Below are positions 15,381 through 30,150 of a stretch of 64,000 bases of DNA, in pieces. Below the pieces are notes generated by a model, which saw only the letters and a list, made by a program, of their open reading frames with translations, was not told the origin of the DNA and ran no database searches. The stretch comes from Rhizoctonia solani (taxonomy: Eukaryota; Basidiomycota; Agaricomycetes; Cantharellales; Ceratobasidiaceae). Position 1 is the stretch's first letter. Each line of letters starts with the position of its first letter. A program made the position numbers and the translations under genes. Location: positions 1,178,001-1,242,000 of the forward strand of contig NC_057385.1 in the NCBI RefSeq assembly GCF_016906535.1, written 5' to 3'.

Positions 15381-15942
15381 TCAATTCCTCGGTTTAACTA
15401 TTCCGGGAGTAATTTTGTAGTACACTATTGACGAATCCTCGCTAACAATTCCAAGATATGCATCTAATTCATCAGAGTCGGACAGCCCCTGGAATGCTTC
15501 AGAAATCCTGGGACAAATATATATTCACGTTCTCGGAGTAGATGTGATCAGATGAACTTACCAGCCAATCGACAGCACCTCGTGAAGTCCGCATGGCACG
15601 ACAAATGAGCGGTGTGTCTTTTAAGATGTTAACATTTTGTGAATGTTTCCTTTCGTCATTACCCACCTGTTCTGGTCTGTACCCGAAATAATCACACGCT
15701 CAAGTTTGGGTGCATCAATTACTTGGATTTCCGCCCATTGTTGTGCTGCTAAGTTTAGTCGCAGTCGTAATGTACATTTAATAACTGACCATAAACTATG
15801 TCATTATATGCTTGATATACTGCGCCGCATGACTTGGATACTTTTGGATATACTCCCTAAGTGTGACAAACTGTGGGAATAAGGTGAGCTTGATTACGTT
15901 GCGTCCAAAACGCAAAAATCAAACCGAGGGATGGTTCTCCAT
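15381..15942 (-). CDS. SEN15: tRNA-splicing endonuclease subunit Sen15
   Basis: Structural subunit of the SEN complex, which cuts introns from pre-tRNA. I assembled it from short exons: MENHPS, an intron of about 50 bases, then FVTLREYIQKYPSHAA, AYNDIVY, AQQWAEIQVIDAPKLERV, SFVVPCGLHEVLSIGW, and the family hallmark near the end, IVSEDSSIVYYKITPGIVKP. The total is about 130 residues, normal for fungal Sen15. One frame change near 15816, where a TA dinucleotide looks duplicated (or one base lost), breaks the N-terminal part; no intron explains it. It lies head to head with GCN2, 300 bases between the ATGs, and the two may share a promoter. Recognition rests on the C-terminal motif and overall order. 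Confidence 0.84.
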
Positions 15943-16242
15943 GACGATGCTAGCAAGTTGAAGAACGATCTGGAGCGTCGAGTCAGAGTAGAGTGGCGAG
16001 TCAGAGCACGCGAGCGGCGGCACAATTTCAAATCAAGGATTGGCCCACATACTTAACTTCGACAATTCTGAGTTCGAGACAATGTTGACTTGAACTCATT
16101 GGTGACTACTTGGTCATCCATTTCGCTGAGAACAAATTTTATTTACACAAGATACAATTCAAGTCAGGTATTCAATATCGCCCTTGTCTGATTGTTCTAT
16201 TGCATTATCTTGTCCCATTCGTCTTTGTCCCGTGAGACGTTC
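15943..16242. promoter_or_regulatory. Shared divergent promoter of SEN15 and GCN2
   Basis: The 300 bases between the two start codons must hold both 5' UTRs and both promoters, as neither gene has other upstream space. There is a CT-rich stretch just before the GCN2 ATG. I see no obvious TATA box. Confidence 0.55.
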
Positions 16243-19200
16243 ATGGCGACTGCAGCAGATCTAAAAGAATATTTGGAGCTCCAAAACTCGGAGTTGGAGT
16301 CTGTTATTGAAGTGTATGGACCAGAGAATGTACAAAAGTTAGAAAGCAAGCAGGCCTGGGGCAAGGTACGTGTTCAATCAAAATTCGAATACAAATTACC
16401 ATATTGAAGATCTCATTAGAACGCTCCTCAATTTGTCGAGTTTAACATTCGGATATCTCCCTTTGATGTTGCACCAGATGCCGAGCCTATTCATGTGACG
16501 CTACATGTCAAGTAAGTGACTATAGCGATAATATTGTGCATTCGTTTGTTCACGCTATCTGCTGAGATTTCCTCATACATACCCGCGAGTTCCAGCCCAG
16601 TTTACTGTGAAGGACCCAGTCAATTTTCCCAAGAAACACATACCCGAACTGAACAAGTTTATCCGTGCTGCAGCAGAGCGTCATCTCAATGATATGATGG
16701 TGCTAGTGGTGAGCACTGACCAAATGATCAACCATCTTTCCAAATTCTCATCGGCGTAAGGAAGGTAGCGGATGAGCTTCGAGAACAACTTTCGGTCCTC
16801 ACCACAGCTGGAGCTACGCCTGCCAACAAGTCCCTTGCAGACCAGGCTATTCAACGGGCAAATGAAGTTCTTGCGGCACAAAGGGCCGAACGCGAAGCAC
16901 AGGCTGCCAAGGCTGTGGAAGATCAGATGCAGGAAGTCCGCGAGATTGAAGAAGGGATCAAGGCTATGGAACTGCAGCGACGCACTCAATTCGGGACATC
17001 CCCAAACGACAGGGGGACTACTGTTGTGGATTCAAAATCTCGCTTGGTTGTCTCAGGAGTCGAACAACCGATGCGTCATCGCAAGCTCGATGACGGAGCC
17101 TACGTTGAATTCGATGAACCTATCAAGTTGGGCCAAAGGCATTTCAATGCCGTTAGACTATCCTGCCCTCAATCGGGTAAGCTCATGTTATCTTGGTGGT
17201 GCTACTAACGCTAAATTTGTTATAGTTGGTCCTATAGGCACTGTGTATATTGCAGAGCCCTTGTTTCAAGACGCTGGTGAATGGCCATCGAAACTGGCCG
17301 TAAGCATTGCCGAACCACAAGCCTCGGTGCTCGAAATGCATGAGACTATATTTTACTCGAATTACTATTCTAACCCAGGTATTTTGGCTTCATTGCCCTC
17401 CACTATTTCTGTTAAATCTTCACTTAGCTGGCAGATCCAAGTTGGAGACCTTGATAACGGAAATCCGAAGGTTAACAACAATCAAGCATCCCAACCTACA
17501 GGAAGTATATGCCGTCAAGTTGACATCGACTGAATCCAAACAGCCTAACCCAGCATTTACACCTGTATCCCCTTGGGCCGGCGCCGAGTTTGTATACGGC
17601 GACCGGCGCCATTTGTCAAGTGGAGGGCAGGCAGGCACATATATGAGACTCTGTATACTCGTAGGCGCTCACCTCAACTCGTTCTTGACGAAGTGTTGGC
17701 ACAATGCGAGTTTTTGAAAAAGGACCGCGCCATTGTGGGTTCTTTGGTGGATCAATCTATTCTAATTCATATCTGTTTTTGAAAGAGTCACATATGTTCA
17801 GCTCTCCAAGCACTTTCAGAGCTGCACAACAAGCAATTTACACATAGGGGTTCGTCCTAAAATTCATTGGACAGGCCATATACTCAAACCTTCCGCAGCT
17901 ATCAACTTGTCGCACATTGGCATTTTACAAGGCTCGCGCGGGCAACTAGGCGTTCTAAAAGTAAGACGAACTTGGTGGTTTACTCGTCTGGTCGATCTAC
18001 ACAAGGGAAACCCCTATGGCCGCGATAGTAAAACATGTAACGAAGACCAGATTCCTGAACGATGGTGAGCGCATCTTTATTCCAACCTAGTGGTATGGAC
18101 TCGGCGATCGACTAAACGAGTACTTAGGATGCTGCCAGAAGTACTGGAAGAGCCGCATCAATACTCCTATAAACGCGATATTTGGAGTTTAGGTCAGATA
18201 CTGGTCTTTAATTTTGGTCGATTGTTAACAGGGAAGCAGGCCTGGTATTTATCCAAATGCTGATGAGTCCTCGAGTGATCTATGATTTTGGAGATGTCCA
18301 TGAGGCTTTGTCATCTTGTAGGTGTATCTGTATTCTGTCACCTCTATTGCTAACGTTGCACTAGCTGACATTCCTGAACGATTGCAAGAGATTATATTGA
18401 CGATGGTCACACCACAAAAGAAACGTCCGACCTGTTTGACCATATTATCAAGACTTGAATCGCTCGGACAAATAACACCTGTGCCTAATAGTACGTCCCC
18501 ATATATCCAGCAGGAACCATTGCTCAAGTTCCATCAGAGGCCAAGCTACCGCCATCCGTCAACCGACAATCATTATCTATGTCACCAGACGGAGCTTATT
18601 ATGCACCGATGAACATTGGCATACTAGGCCGGTCGGCACCAAGAGTAAGTCGGTTTCGTGAAGAATGGGAAGAGCTGGAATTTCTGGTAAGCTGAATGAA
18701 TTGAAACTGATGGTGCACATTCATGGTACATATCGTCGATTCAGGGGAAAGGTGGCTTTGGATCAGTCGTCAAAGCTCAAAACAAACTTGATGGCAGGAT
18801 ATACGCGGTTCGTATATGTTAACATTGTCGAACTTATTTCTCATCATCTGCATATTAGGTTAAGAAAATAAGGCTTCGGGGTGCTGATGATGCCAAGATT
18901 TATCGGGAGATTACCGCGCTTTCCAGGCTCTCGCACAGATACATTGTCAGGTAAGTACTCGGAGATAAAAATAGCTATCGTTATGCATTGTACCTGCGTC
19001 CATTATAGATACTACACCGCCTGGCTTGAGACTCTGCAATCTGGTGCAACGTCGCCCAGCGACTCTGACGGTTCTGCTGCTTCATCTGACACCACTGAGG
19101 AAGCCCAGACTGTGACCAACGACGATAGCGTCGACTCGGCTTTTGTTTTCAATCTAGATGACCTCCCCCCACCAGGCTCTTCGCCATATACTGGAACTTC

Positions 19201-22200
19201 GTTTCCGGGTATTCATTTCCGGGAAAACAGCCAAAGTCAAAGCCGATCCTCTCATGGTTTTGATGATTCGAGTGACGAGGACGAGGATGATTCTCCCGTC
19301 GTGACTACGCCCCAGGTGAAAGCCGTGACGCCAAAAATCAACCCTCGTATTTTATATATTCAGATGGTCAGTATCATTGGTAGGTAGTTGTGGCAGTAGA
19401 CTGAACTAAAGTAGGAATTTGTCGAAAATCAAACGCTGAAAGAGGTGAGTAGTGGCAGTCCTTGATACAATTGCTGCTAATACATCCACTGGGAATAGTT
19501 GGTGGAACGCAAAGCCCCAGAGGGTGGGTTCAGCGAAGAGGAATCCTGGCGATTGTTCCGACAACTCGTCGAAGCCCTCGTACATTTGCAACAAAATGGA
19601 ATACTGCATCGGGATATCAAGCTTTCCAATATTTTCATAGATGCCAAAGGAGACGCCAAAGTCAATATTTCTGAATTTCTTCTTTAGACTACTCTAACAC
19701 CGTTATTTTGGCTTTTGTAGCTCGGTGACTTTGGCCTCGCAGTAAATGCGGTAGTACCTGATGACCCCTCAGACTTGGTCATACCTAGATTGGATGCATA
19801 CCAAGAAATGACTTCAGGTAGGCACTATTCCGGTAATTTCGATCAGTGTACACATCGAAATTATACTGTAGGCGTGGGTACGAGTCTGTATGTCGCCCCT
19901 GAAGTTATGTTGGGAAGGAAGAAGGGGACCCGTAGTCAGTCCAAGGCAGATCTATATAGGTAAGGTTTGGTGGTGCTTTGAGTATATTAAGCTCACAATG
20001 TTTTTCAGTTTAGGGGTAAGACCGGATTCCTTGTTGCAGATTGGTGGCTGAATTAATTGGCGTAGATCGTATTTTTCGAGCTAAACTTCCCATTTGTGAC
20101 TGCCAGCGAGCGCGTTAATGTCTTGACGCGGCTTCGACAGCCATCTATTCAGTTCCCTCCTGCATGGCCAGAGGCAAGAGATCAACAGCGACAGATAATC
20201 GAAATGCTACTTGAGCACGATCCTGATAAGAGGCCATCTGCGTTACAGCTCAGCACGGGTAAATATTTGCCCGAAACACTAGAGGACGAGTATGTGAAGG
20301 AAGCGTTACCGATTATTGGTATGATCAGAGCTGCATCTAGTGATCAAAGCTTAATATACAATATCGGCAGTTGATCCCAAGAGGCCACATTACGAGGCAT
20401 TATTGGCCAAGCTCTTCGACCAGGACACCGTGCCAGCCAAAGCGTTTATCTATAATATGCATGCAGATATACCCGATCATGCCGCGTTGTACGATACCGT
20501 TCGAGATAGGATCGTTGCTGTGTTCCATGTGCAAGGAGCGGTATCCAAGGAGCCAATCTTACTCGCGCTCAATCACAACTCAAATGAAGCCTCCAATGAA
20601 GATAGGCAGTCGGTAGTGTTGCTCGATCGAAGAGGTGACCTAGTTACCCTACCAAGGCATGCGACGACTCCCTTTGCGCGCTTGGCAGCAATTGAAGGAA
20701 CAACGCGTATCAAACGTTATTCCATCAGTGAGCATCCCCCTTCCCGATTACAATGAAATCGGTTCAATTTCCGTGTTAGGCAATGCGTACAGGCCCACAC
20801 CGGTGGGCCCTCCTAAGGCGATTAAGTTTGCTATTTTTGATATTATTACTCCCGATACAGATAAGGATTCGATTGGGGCAGCCGAGGCGGAATGTATGCG
20901 CGTAGTTGACGAGGTTCTTTCAATTTTCCCCGGAACGCGAGAACAGCAGATTGAAATATATCTTACACATGATGGACGTGAGTGCATACATTATGGCTTG
21001 TGTTAGATCAAGACAATATTCTTCCTAGTTACCCGCGATATAAGAAAGGCGTTGGAAGACATCAATCCACAGGCCGAGGAAATATTGTCTCAAACACGGT
21101 CATCGTTCCCTCAAAAGCGTGCACATCTTAGTCGATTGGGTGTGCCCCGTAATGTGGTTGATTTAATCGAAATCTTGACTGGCACTTTTGGCGAGTTTGT
21201 CCGATCTTGTTCCAGCCACATTGCCTTACACTGTCCTAGATGAGGTGGCCCCGTTGTTTACCCGATTGGAGAAGATTTCTTTGGACGACAACCCCAGGGT
21301 TTTCGATGCGCTGGAGGAGATCAAACGAACTCTAACGCTTGCACGCTTGATGGGAGTGAAACGCAAGATTATCATAGCTCCCTGGTCGCCCTCAATGCTT
21401 GGCCAGGTAGATTTCACTGGGGGATTAGTGTTTGAGGCACGGGGCGCGAAGCGAACAGACATCTATGCACGAGGCGGCCGGTGGGTTTCCAACTAGGCCT
21501 AGGCTTTGGTGTGATTTAACAGTTTCGCCGAATGATTCAGGTACGATCCTCTAATTACCAAGTTTACCGTCCCAAACAGGCGAACCCCGATCCGGGCGGT
21601 CGCCGTTCAGATCTCGATGGACAGAATCGCAAGTGCCCTAGCAGATTACCTGTCAAGCAGCGTGAAGAGCATGGTCAAAGAGGAGCGATCCTTTGGCTAC
21701 TGGTCTCCAAGTCGATGTGATGTCTACATTGCATCATTCCAACCCGGGCTTCTGCACGAACGCGTGGAATTGCTCAGAGATCTCTGGAGTCACAGAATAC
21801 GTACTGACACGATGTACGAGGAAGCAACTCAGCAGAGTGGCGATGAGCATGTACGTATGTGCAAGAGGGAAGGAACACTGTGAGCCGTTCCCATTATCCT
21901 TTTTAGTCGCATGGCCCATTTCGCGCTTAGGTTTCTGGTGTACGTTCGCCTAAAGGCGAAGCGGGACTCTGGCATTGTTCTAGTCAAAAATGTCCTTACT
22001 GGTATGGAAACCGAAGGCAAGTACTCTACGCATTTCACTGCGAACCATCTGACCCCTGAAAAGTTGCTCGTAGCGACCTAGTTCCATGGCTGGAACACCA
22101 CCTGGCGGAACAACGCAAAGCTGAGGCTATTGAAGGAGTGTCATCTACTTCGGGTGTGGAGTCTACGTCACGCGAAGTATATCATGATAGTATACACGTA

Positions 22201-22604
22201 CTAGTCCCTGGCGAGGGCCACCGTAAACAGAGGAAACAGAGCAAGAATATCTTTTTAGAAAAGGGTGCGCCTCGTCGGATCTTCCGTCAAAGATTACCCA
22301 TGCTTACATCAGTACGCATATAGCCCAAGAACTTCAGAACGCTGTACGCCAAGCGTGCTCTACCGGGATTCAGATACTCGCCGTGGACGCACCTACATCG
22401 GCCTTTAATGCGTTGACAGCCGGAACCTCTTGGTTATCGGATGACGATGCATGGAAAACAGTGCTCACGGCGTTCCCGAAAGAACAGACTGCGCACGCCG
22501 CGAACGTTCGAGAAGAATTCCTTGCGAAAAAGGCTCAAGGACACAAATTACTACTACTTCTTTCGGTGCGCGATGAACGAGCGTTCCTATTTTCTTTAAG
22601 ATGA
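16243..22604 (+). CDS. GCN2: eIF2-alpha kinase Gcn2
   Basis: Phosphorylates eIF2-alpha when uncharged tRNA accumulates during amino-acid starvation. Domains in order: RWD (from MATAADLKEYLELQNSELES; binds Gcn1); a charged helical linker; a degenerate pseudokinase (17.1-18.6 kb); the active kinase (18.7-20.3 kb), with a GKGGFGSVVKA glycine loop, AVKKIRL lysine, an acidic insert, HRDIKLSNIFID, DFGLA and GTSLYVAPEV; a HisRS-like domain (20.4-22.0 kb); and a C-terminal dimerisation/ribosome-binding end stopping after DERAFLFSLR. The start ATG opens the RWD directly. A 7-base micro-exon (20009-20015) is needed to join kinase subdomain IX. A frame change near 17630 in the pseudokinase is not explained by splicing. 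All regulatory and catalytic parts of a full-length Gcn2 are present. Confidence 0.93.
20009..20015 (+). other. GCN2: 7-base micro-exon in GCN2
   Basis: The upstream exon ends ...GCAGATCTATATAG before gtaagg at 19960; the downstream exon begins ATCGTATTTTTCGAG at 20066. Joining them directly breaks the frame. The 7 bases TTTAGGG, flanked by ...tttttcag and gtaagacc, restore it and give DLYSLGIVFFE, the expected kinase motif. The flanking introns are 49 and 50 bases long. Confidence 0.85.
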
Positions 22605-22940
22605 AATGAGCAGATGCGATGGGGAGAAGAAAGTCGAGAAAAGATAGCAAACAACAGATCTAGACATTGATGTCCCCAACCTAGGAATACGTGGGGAATG
22701 TATGGTACCGTAGCTACAAGAGTCTGGGAGAGTATGCACGAGGGAATATTCGATGATCTATACATAGGAACAAGTCGTGGAAGTGTGCAAGGAGACTCGG
22801 AATATGCGAAAAGGCGCGAGTTAGGTTCATAAAGCAAAAAGACCGTTTGGTCTACTTGGTAACATCTGTAGGTTTCACCTCGGGTGTACCAGGTGCAGAC
22901 GCGGTGCCAGCTGGAGCACCTGAAGGTTGAGATGTAGTAC
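22605..22940. other. Convergent 3' region of GCN2 and AVL9
   Basis: Both genes end here, facing each other, so this stretch holds their 3' UTRs. A long minus-strand open frame running through it into AVL9 is out of frame with AVL9 and Arg/Leu-rich, and is not called. Confidence 0.5.
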
Positions 22941-25900
22941 TCACCTGGACGACCTAAAGCTCGCTGCCTTGCTCGCAAAGAACGAACCCCACCCACCGCC
23001 AGTCGACGCGGAGCTGCAGCTGCAGCTGGAGCCGTAGCTGGAGTTGGAGTGGAGCTGAAGTCGAAGCCGGAGCCGGGGACGAAGACGGTTCGTCGCCGGT
23101 TCTGAAGCCAAAGCAGGAGCCGCAATCGCATCGACTGGTTTGATCGGTGGTGACATTGGCGTCGCAGACTGAGCAGCCTTGACAGCACCAGGATCAGACG
23201 TCGAATGAGAGTCGGCTCCTTCGGCAGCAGCTGCGGCCGCACGTTGAGCGGCCATGCGGGAACTAACGTCGCTTCTAAAACCTTCAACCGCCTTGAAAAA
23301 TCCTGCAGAGCCCATAGAAATTACGTTAGAAATTCGGTCTCGTGTAGGGCCAAGATTCTCCTCGAGCCTAAGATCGTTCAGACCTTCAGAAATTCGCAGC
23401 CCAAGATCGCTTGCGAGAGTTACTTGGCCCGCACATGGATGCCTGAACCGATCGAGTAGCTTTTGGTCAGTCTTTGCAACATCCGGACTGGACAACCCGA
23501 CTCACTTCGGCTCGATAATATCAAAGAGGACGGGATCCGTAATACGATTCCACTGATCGTATGCTCGAGTCGTCCGGAATCCCGCGACCCACGCTTCATT
23601 AAAGTATGGCACAGAAGATTCGGAGGCTACTCGAACACGGATAAACCGCGTATTCAAAGCACGAGGGCTCGTTCAGCAACTTACCAGTCCCAGGGACAAG
23701 CACTTCACTCTGCTTGCCCTTGTTCAAAAAGTCGGCGTACTTGACGGTCGAAAGAGCCGTGTAGATGTATTCTTCAAACTATCTCTTGATCAGTCGGTGG
23801 GCTAGGAAAGGGGGAGCAAATCATTCGAGGTTATTCACCTTGGCTCGCAAGTAGTCATCACTTCCCTTGAACCTTCCCATAAAGGCCTCGTTAGCAACCA
23901 CACCCTGCGGACTCCACAGCACGTACTGCATCCCGAGCGGACGGCTTGGGTCCGCGTCATTCCACCCTTCATTCACGTCTTTCACAAGATCATCGATAAA
24001 CTTGCGATCAGCAGCGGTCAGAGCGCCCTGACGTTCGGCGGTAGGATTGGAAAACTCAAACGTGCCGGTCTCGAGCTGCAAAACCCACGGATCACAGGTT
24101 GGTATAACAAGGGAGGGGATAAGGATATAGATAGGCGAGCACTTGCATTAACGAGCAGATCCGGGACCGAGTTCTTTTGTTGGGTGACAATGGTATTGGT
24201 CGTCCCTGCCCGTCTCCGTCGATTCTCCGTTCAATAGAAAGAATACATGTGCTTACCACATAGCCACGCTTCACTCTTGAGCATGTCCACTTGTTGCAGT
24301 GGCATATAAGGCTGAAAGAACGCACCCTGCCATACGATTGGTATTCGTCAGCATCAAGTAATGATGGACAGCATCAAGGAAATACAAAAAGGCAATCATT
24401 CAAGGTCGCGGATGACTGAAAAAAAAAAAACTCACCCCACCAAACAAGTTAAGCGGCAACCCCATAAAACGCATCATACTCTTCCGGTCGCTCGTTTTCA
24501 ATTCGCTAGGCCTCTCAGTCTGACCTGCACGACGATCAAATGCGGGGGCACCAGCATCTTCCAAGGCGAGTAATAGCCCTAATTTTTAGGGTATTTGACG
24601 TCAGTGGGAAATGGCAGATAAGAGCACGCAAGAGAGGTAAGATGTGGGGGTAAACTTACCAGGAACAAGGGACACCAGCGAGTACTGGTAAGTGCATAGA
24701 CGCTCCACGGGGTGCCGTAAAACATGATCTGGCACGGTTGATTTGAGACACCCCCGCCCCGGATGGAACATGCGAATCAAGATGAATACATACCCGCTTT
24801 TGAAGCATTAACAATTTAAGCAACGTCAACGTCCGATGCCTAAATTTGTGCAAGAGTTCCCTCCTGGCGGCATCTGATGAGCCTCATCCAGTAACACGAT
24901 CGTAACACTCACAGGCTGGTACCTATCTAGATGTCAGTATCAGATGGCAAAAGGTAAACCTTGCACGACGTACCCATGTAAAGGCTGCTCTCCGTTAATT
25001 GACTCCTCAACGACTTTTCGAGCGAATGATAAAAATCGACAAGGATGCCCGTCTCGCTAAAATCCCTGTATCCCCAAAATAAAACGTAATCAATACTTGT
25101 GCGGTGCCTGAGACACGTAAACCGCAAGCTGACCGTTGTCCGAAAAACGCCCTGGTTACAACACCCAGCCGGTCCCGTATAGCACCGAAAAGCGGTTTCC
25201 TTGCGAGGACAACCAGTGCTTTCTGGACCGTCGAGCGCGTCACATCCGCGCTACGTGTCAGGAGCTCCGAGGTAGCTAGTTGCCGATTGCACGAAATTCC
25301 AAAGACGGTATCTCCACCTTGAATGTCACCTTCCATCGATCCGTCTTCCTTCATTCCTTGGATAACGTGGAAGTACGTATAGTCCTCGGCGCTCAAATGT
25401 GCACCATCGGGCAGGGCCAAGAACGGTAATATGCGTTGGATTGCCGGATCTGCGAGCAGCGTGTTGGGCTCGACTGCTGGGGAATCTGGGTCGGAGGGCT
25501 CGGGGGGAGGAGGCAAGTCGGAGCCGGGTATGGGCGGATAAGCAAATTCGATACGTGGCCGACCAGGTGGTTAAAGTCGACAACGGCAACGCAGTAGATC
25601 AACGGGGGTTCGCCCGGTTTGACAGTAAGCAAGAGCGAGTCGGGACGGACCTTTCGAGCACGAGCAGAATCTACAAATAAACACAAATTAATTTGGATCG
25701 AATAGTGATACAGATGTTAACCATACCAGTTGATTCGGCGCTACTGCTGGTGATGCTCTTTCCACCAAGACTGAGGGTAGTCATTGTCGAAAGAGTCGAC
25801 TGTCTCGAGATCCATGTATCTGAATGTTGCGACTGCACACGTTCTGTCTCGTTCTTTTTGTCCAAGTCGGCGGATTGAGCTTGAGACGACTCTTCCTTGG

Positions 25901-26854
25901 ATTCAGAAGAGCCGAGGTCAACGGGCTGGAGCTGGGGAGTGTCTACTAGCGTAGGGGGTGAGCCCACACCCTCCGAGTTGAGATTAATCGAATCGAGACG
26001 AGTCGGTTGGCGCGTCTCTTTTCTCGTCTTGCCGTTGCCAGGACTGGGAGGCGCGCCGATGATAGGAGGGGGAACAGGCGAAATAGGGAATGTTGCGGTT
26101 TGCGCACTGTTGGGAACATCGCTATCTGCAATCGCGACTCCAACGCGACTGCCAGTGTCGTCATCGTCGTCGATAACGACATCTGAATACCCAGACGAAG
26201 AACGACTGAGACCCAAACGCAAACCGGCCGTCGAGGGCGAGGGCGGTGTATTGCTGTCTCCGTTGATATCTAGACCAAGTGCAGCGCTTAAAGAGGCAAA
26301 AGCAGCCGTGTTCGACGTCGGACTCGCTACGGGAGACTCGGTGTGCTGTATCCCAAGCGGCTCATCGACAAGCGGTACGCTCGTGCTCCTCGGTGACTGT
26401 GTGCTATCCGACTCGGCTTTGAGACTGTAAAGCGAGTTGGTGCGCGCTTCCGGGGTGAACCGACTGGTGCAGGCGAGCGCGGGGTGGGTGTAATTTGGCT
26501 ACTGGCACTAGCACCAGCACTATCGACAGTCTTTCCCCTTCCAATCTTCTGGATTGTGCCAAGTCGAGGTGCGGGCGAGTTGCTTCTCGGAATCGGATTG
26601 TTTTCGCTGCGGGGAGACAGGCCAGATGGACTGCCAATTATACTCGTGGGTCTGGATGCACCGACTACACTCGTTGGCCTCGATGCGCCACCAATCGTGC
26701 TCGTCGGCCGCGAACCCGCTGTCGTTGTCGATGTTGCCATCCTGAGCGGTCTGAACCCCGCCCGAGGAGTCGCGTTCAACGGACGCGTCGCATTCGTGTT
26801 CGACGCTGCATTCGGTAATGTCGAAGGCGAGGATGGGCGAGAACTATGGTCCAT
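22941..26854 (-). CDS. AVL9: Late secretory pathway protein Avl9
   Basis: DENN-related protein needed for exit of secretory vesicles from the Golgi. The start MDHSSRPSSPSTLP opens a long Ser/Thr/Pro-rich N-terminal extension (roughly 350 residues) not present in the yeast core. The Avl9 core then begins: YCVAVVDFNHLVG, LPFLALPDGAHLSAEDYTYF, VFGISCNRQL, a stretch on STVQKALVVLARKP and DRLGVVTRAFF, later HKFRHRTLTLLKLLMLQKRV and FYGTPVE. It ends with GGGWGSFFASKAASFRSSR at 22941. One frame change occurs near 25557-25561, in a short GGCC run inside the conserved motif that follows FNHLVG; one base appears missing. The C-terminal part is low-complexity. Family is secure; the extension is typical of fungal orthologues. 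Confidence 0.88.
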
Positions 26855-27989
26855 GATATGATAAACTAAGAAAAACTCAAAACCAAGTCTAATCGGGTAT
26901 ATCCAACCGCAGAATCAAGAGAACACGTTCAGCAAACGCTCGGCGCTTGTAATTACACCTCCCGTTCCCGGCGCTTAAGCTGCCGAATTACTTATGCCCC
27001 CAGCCTCAGCGCGTAATTGGCGATCTACCTCTGCACACACGTTTGGTCCTTACGTTCCGTTTCTGGGCATTTACGAAGCCTTCATTGTCCGTCCGAGAGA
27101 AGGTTCTCTGCTTTACCCCGCATACAGCAGACAAGGGTCATTCCAAGCCGCCCATCAAACCCAACCCCAACTCCGGTCCTGGCTCCATAGCACGGGGCAA
27201 TATTTCCTTTGGGCATTATTATTATTAATTTATTTTACATCTCCGACTCCCCCCCTCTGAGAATTCCTCTCACCCTGGGGTCCGCCATTTAGAAGTCTTC
27301 CGATCATCTCAATGCGGGGTGAAGCATCGAGTCCGATCCCCCGCATTTCTCCCAGCATCCATTTCAACGATCCCTTCCCCCTTGGCCATGGGCATCACAC
27401 TTTATGCGGTTTATCTCACTCACCCCTGCATGCTTCTCCCGCAACCCACCTTTTACGTATACGATTATCTCCGGAATCGACTTATCTATCCGTCCCCCCC
27501 GCCCCACGCATACCTTCGCTCCCTGTGTCCGGCCTTCACCATCAACGCTACCCGAGTTGGGCGATAACACCGAAAAATTCACATGAATGCCCATATTGAC
27601 AATGATATTGTAATCATCAGATTGACAGCTACATTAAAAAAACTAGGTCACAAATCTCATCCCCCCAGTCAAACGAGACACCATCGATGCGCAACTATAA
27701 ACAGATCATAAAGGCCAGATGAAGGAGACGGAGCAGTGATAAAATGAAAAACATCATGACTGACAGACGAGTGGACAATGGATAAATAGTCACAAAACCA
27801 GCGGTGCTGAAAGAGAGACAATTGCATGACAAGTAAACGCATCTATGGACTAAAAAAATATTGTTCAGTCTTTATTTCCCCAACGGCTTCTTCTCCCAAC
27901 TTTTACCCAACCGAAAAACAACACACATCTATAATGAACGAATCCCACACCTAATTTTAGAAAAAAGGGCCGGCAACCGCGGGGGTACG
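26855..27989. other. AVL9 upstream region and CreA 3' region
   Basis: C/T-rich stretches (27.2-27.6 kb on the plus strand) with small open frames on both strands but no recognised protein. Both flanking genes run leftward, so this is probably promoter and 3' UTR. Confidence 0.45.

Positions 27990-30150
<2,161 letters not shown>

Noticed and set aside
22535..23287. 250-residue minus-strand frame over the AVL9 3' end
   Set aside because: Out of frame with AVL9, Arg/Leu/Ser-rich, and overlaps the end of GCN2; a shadow of real coding sequence.
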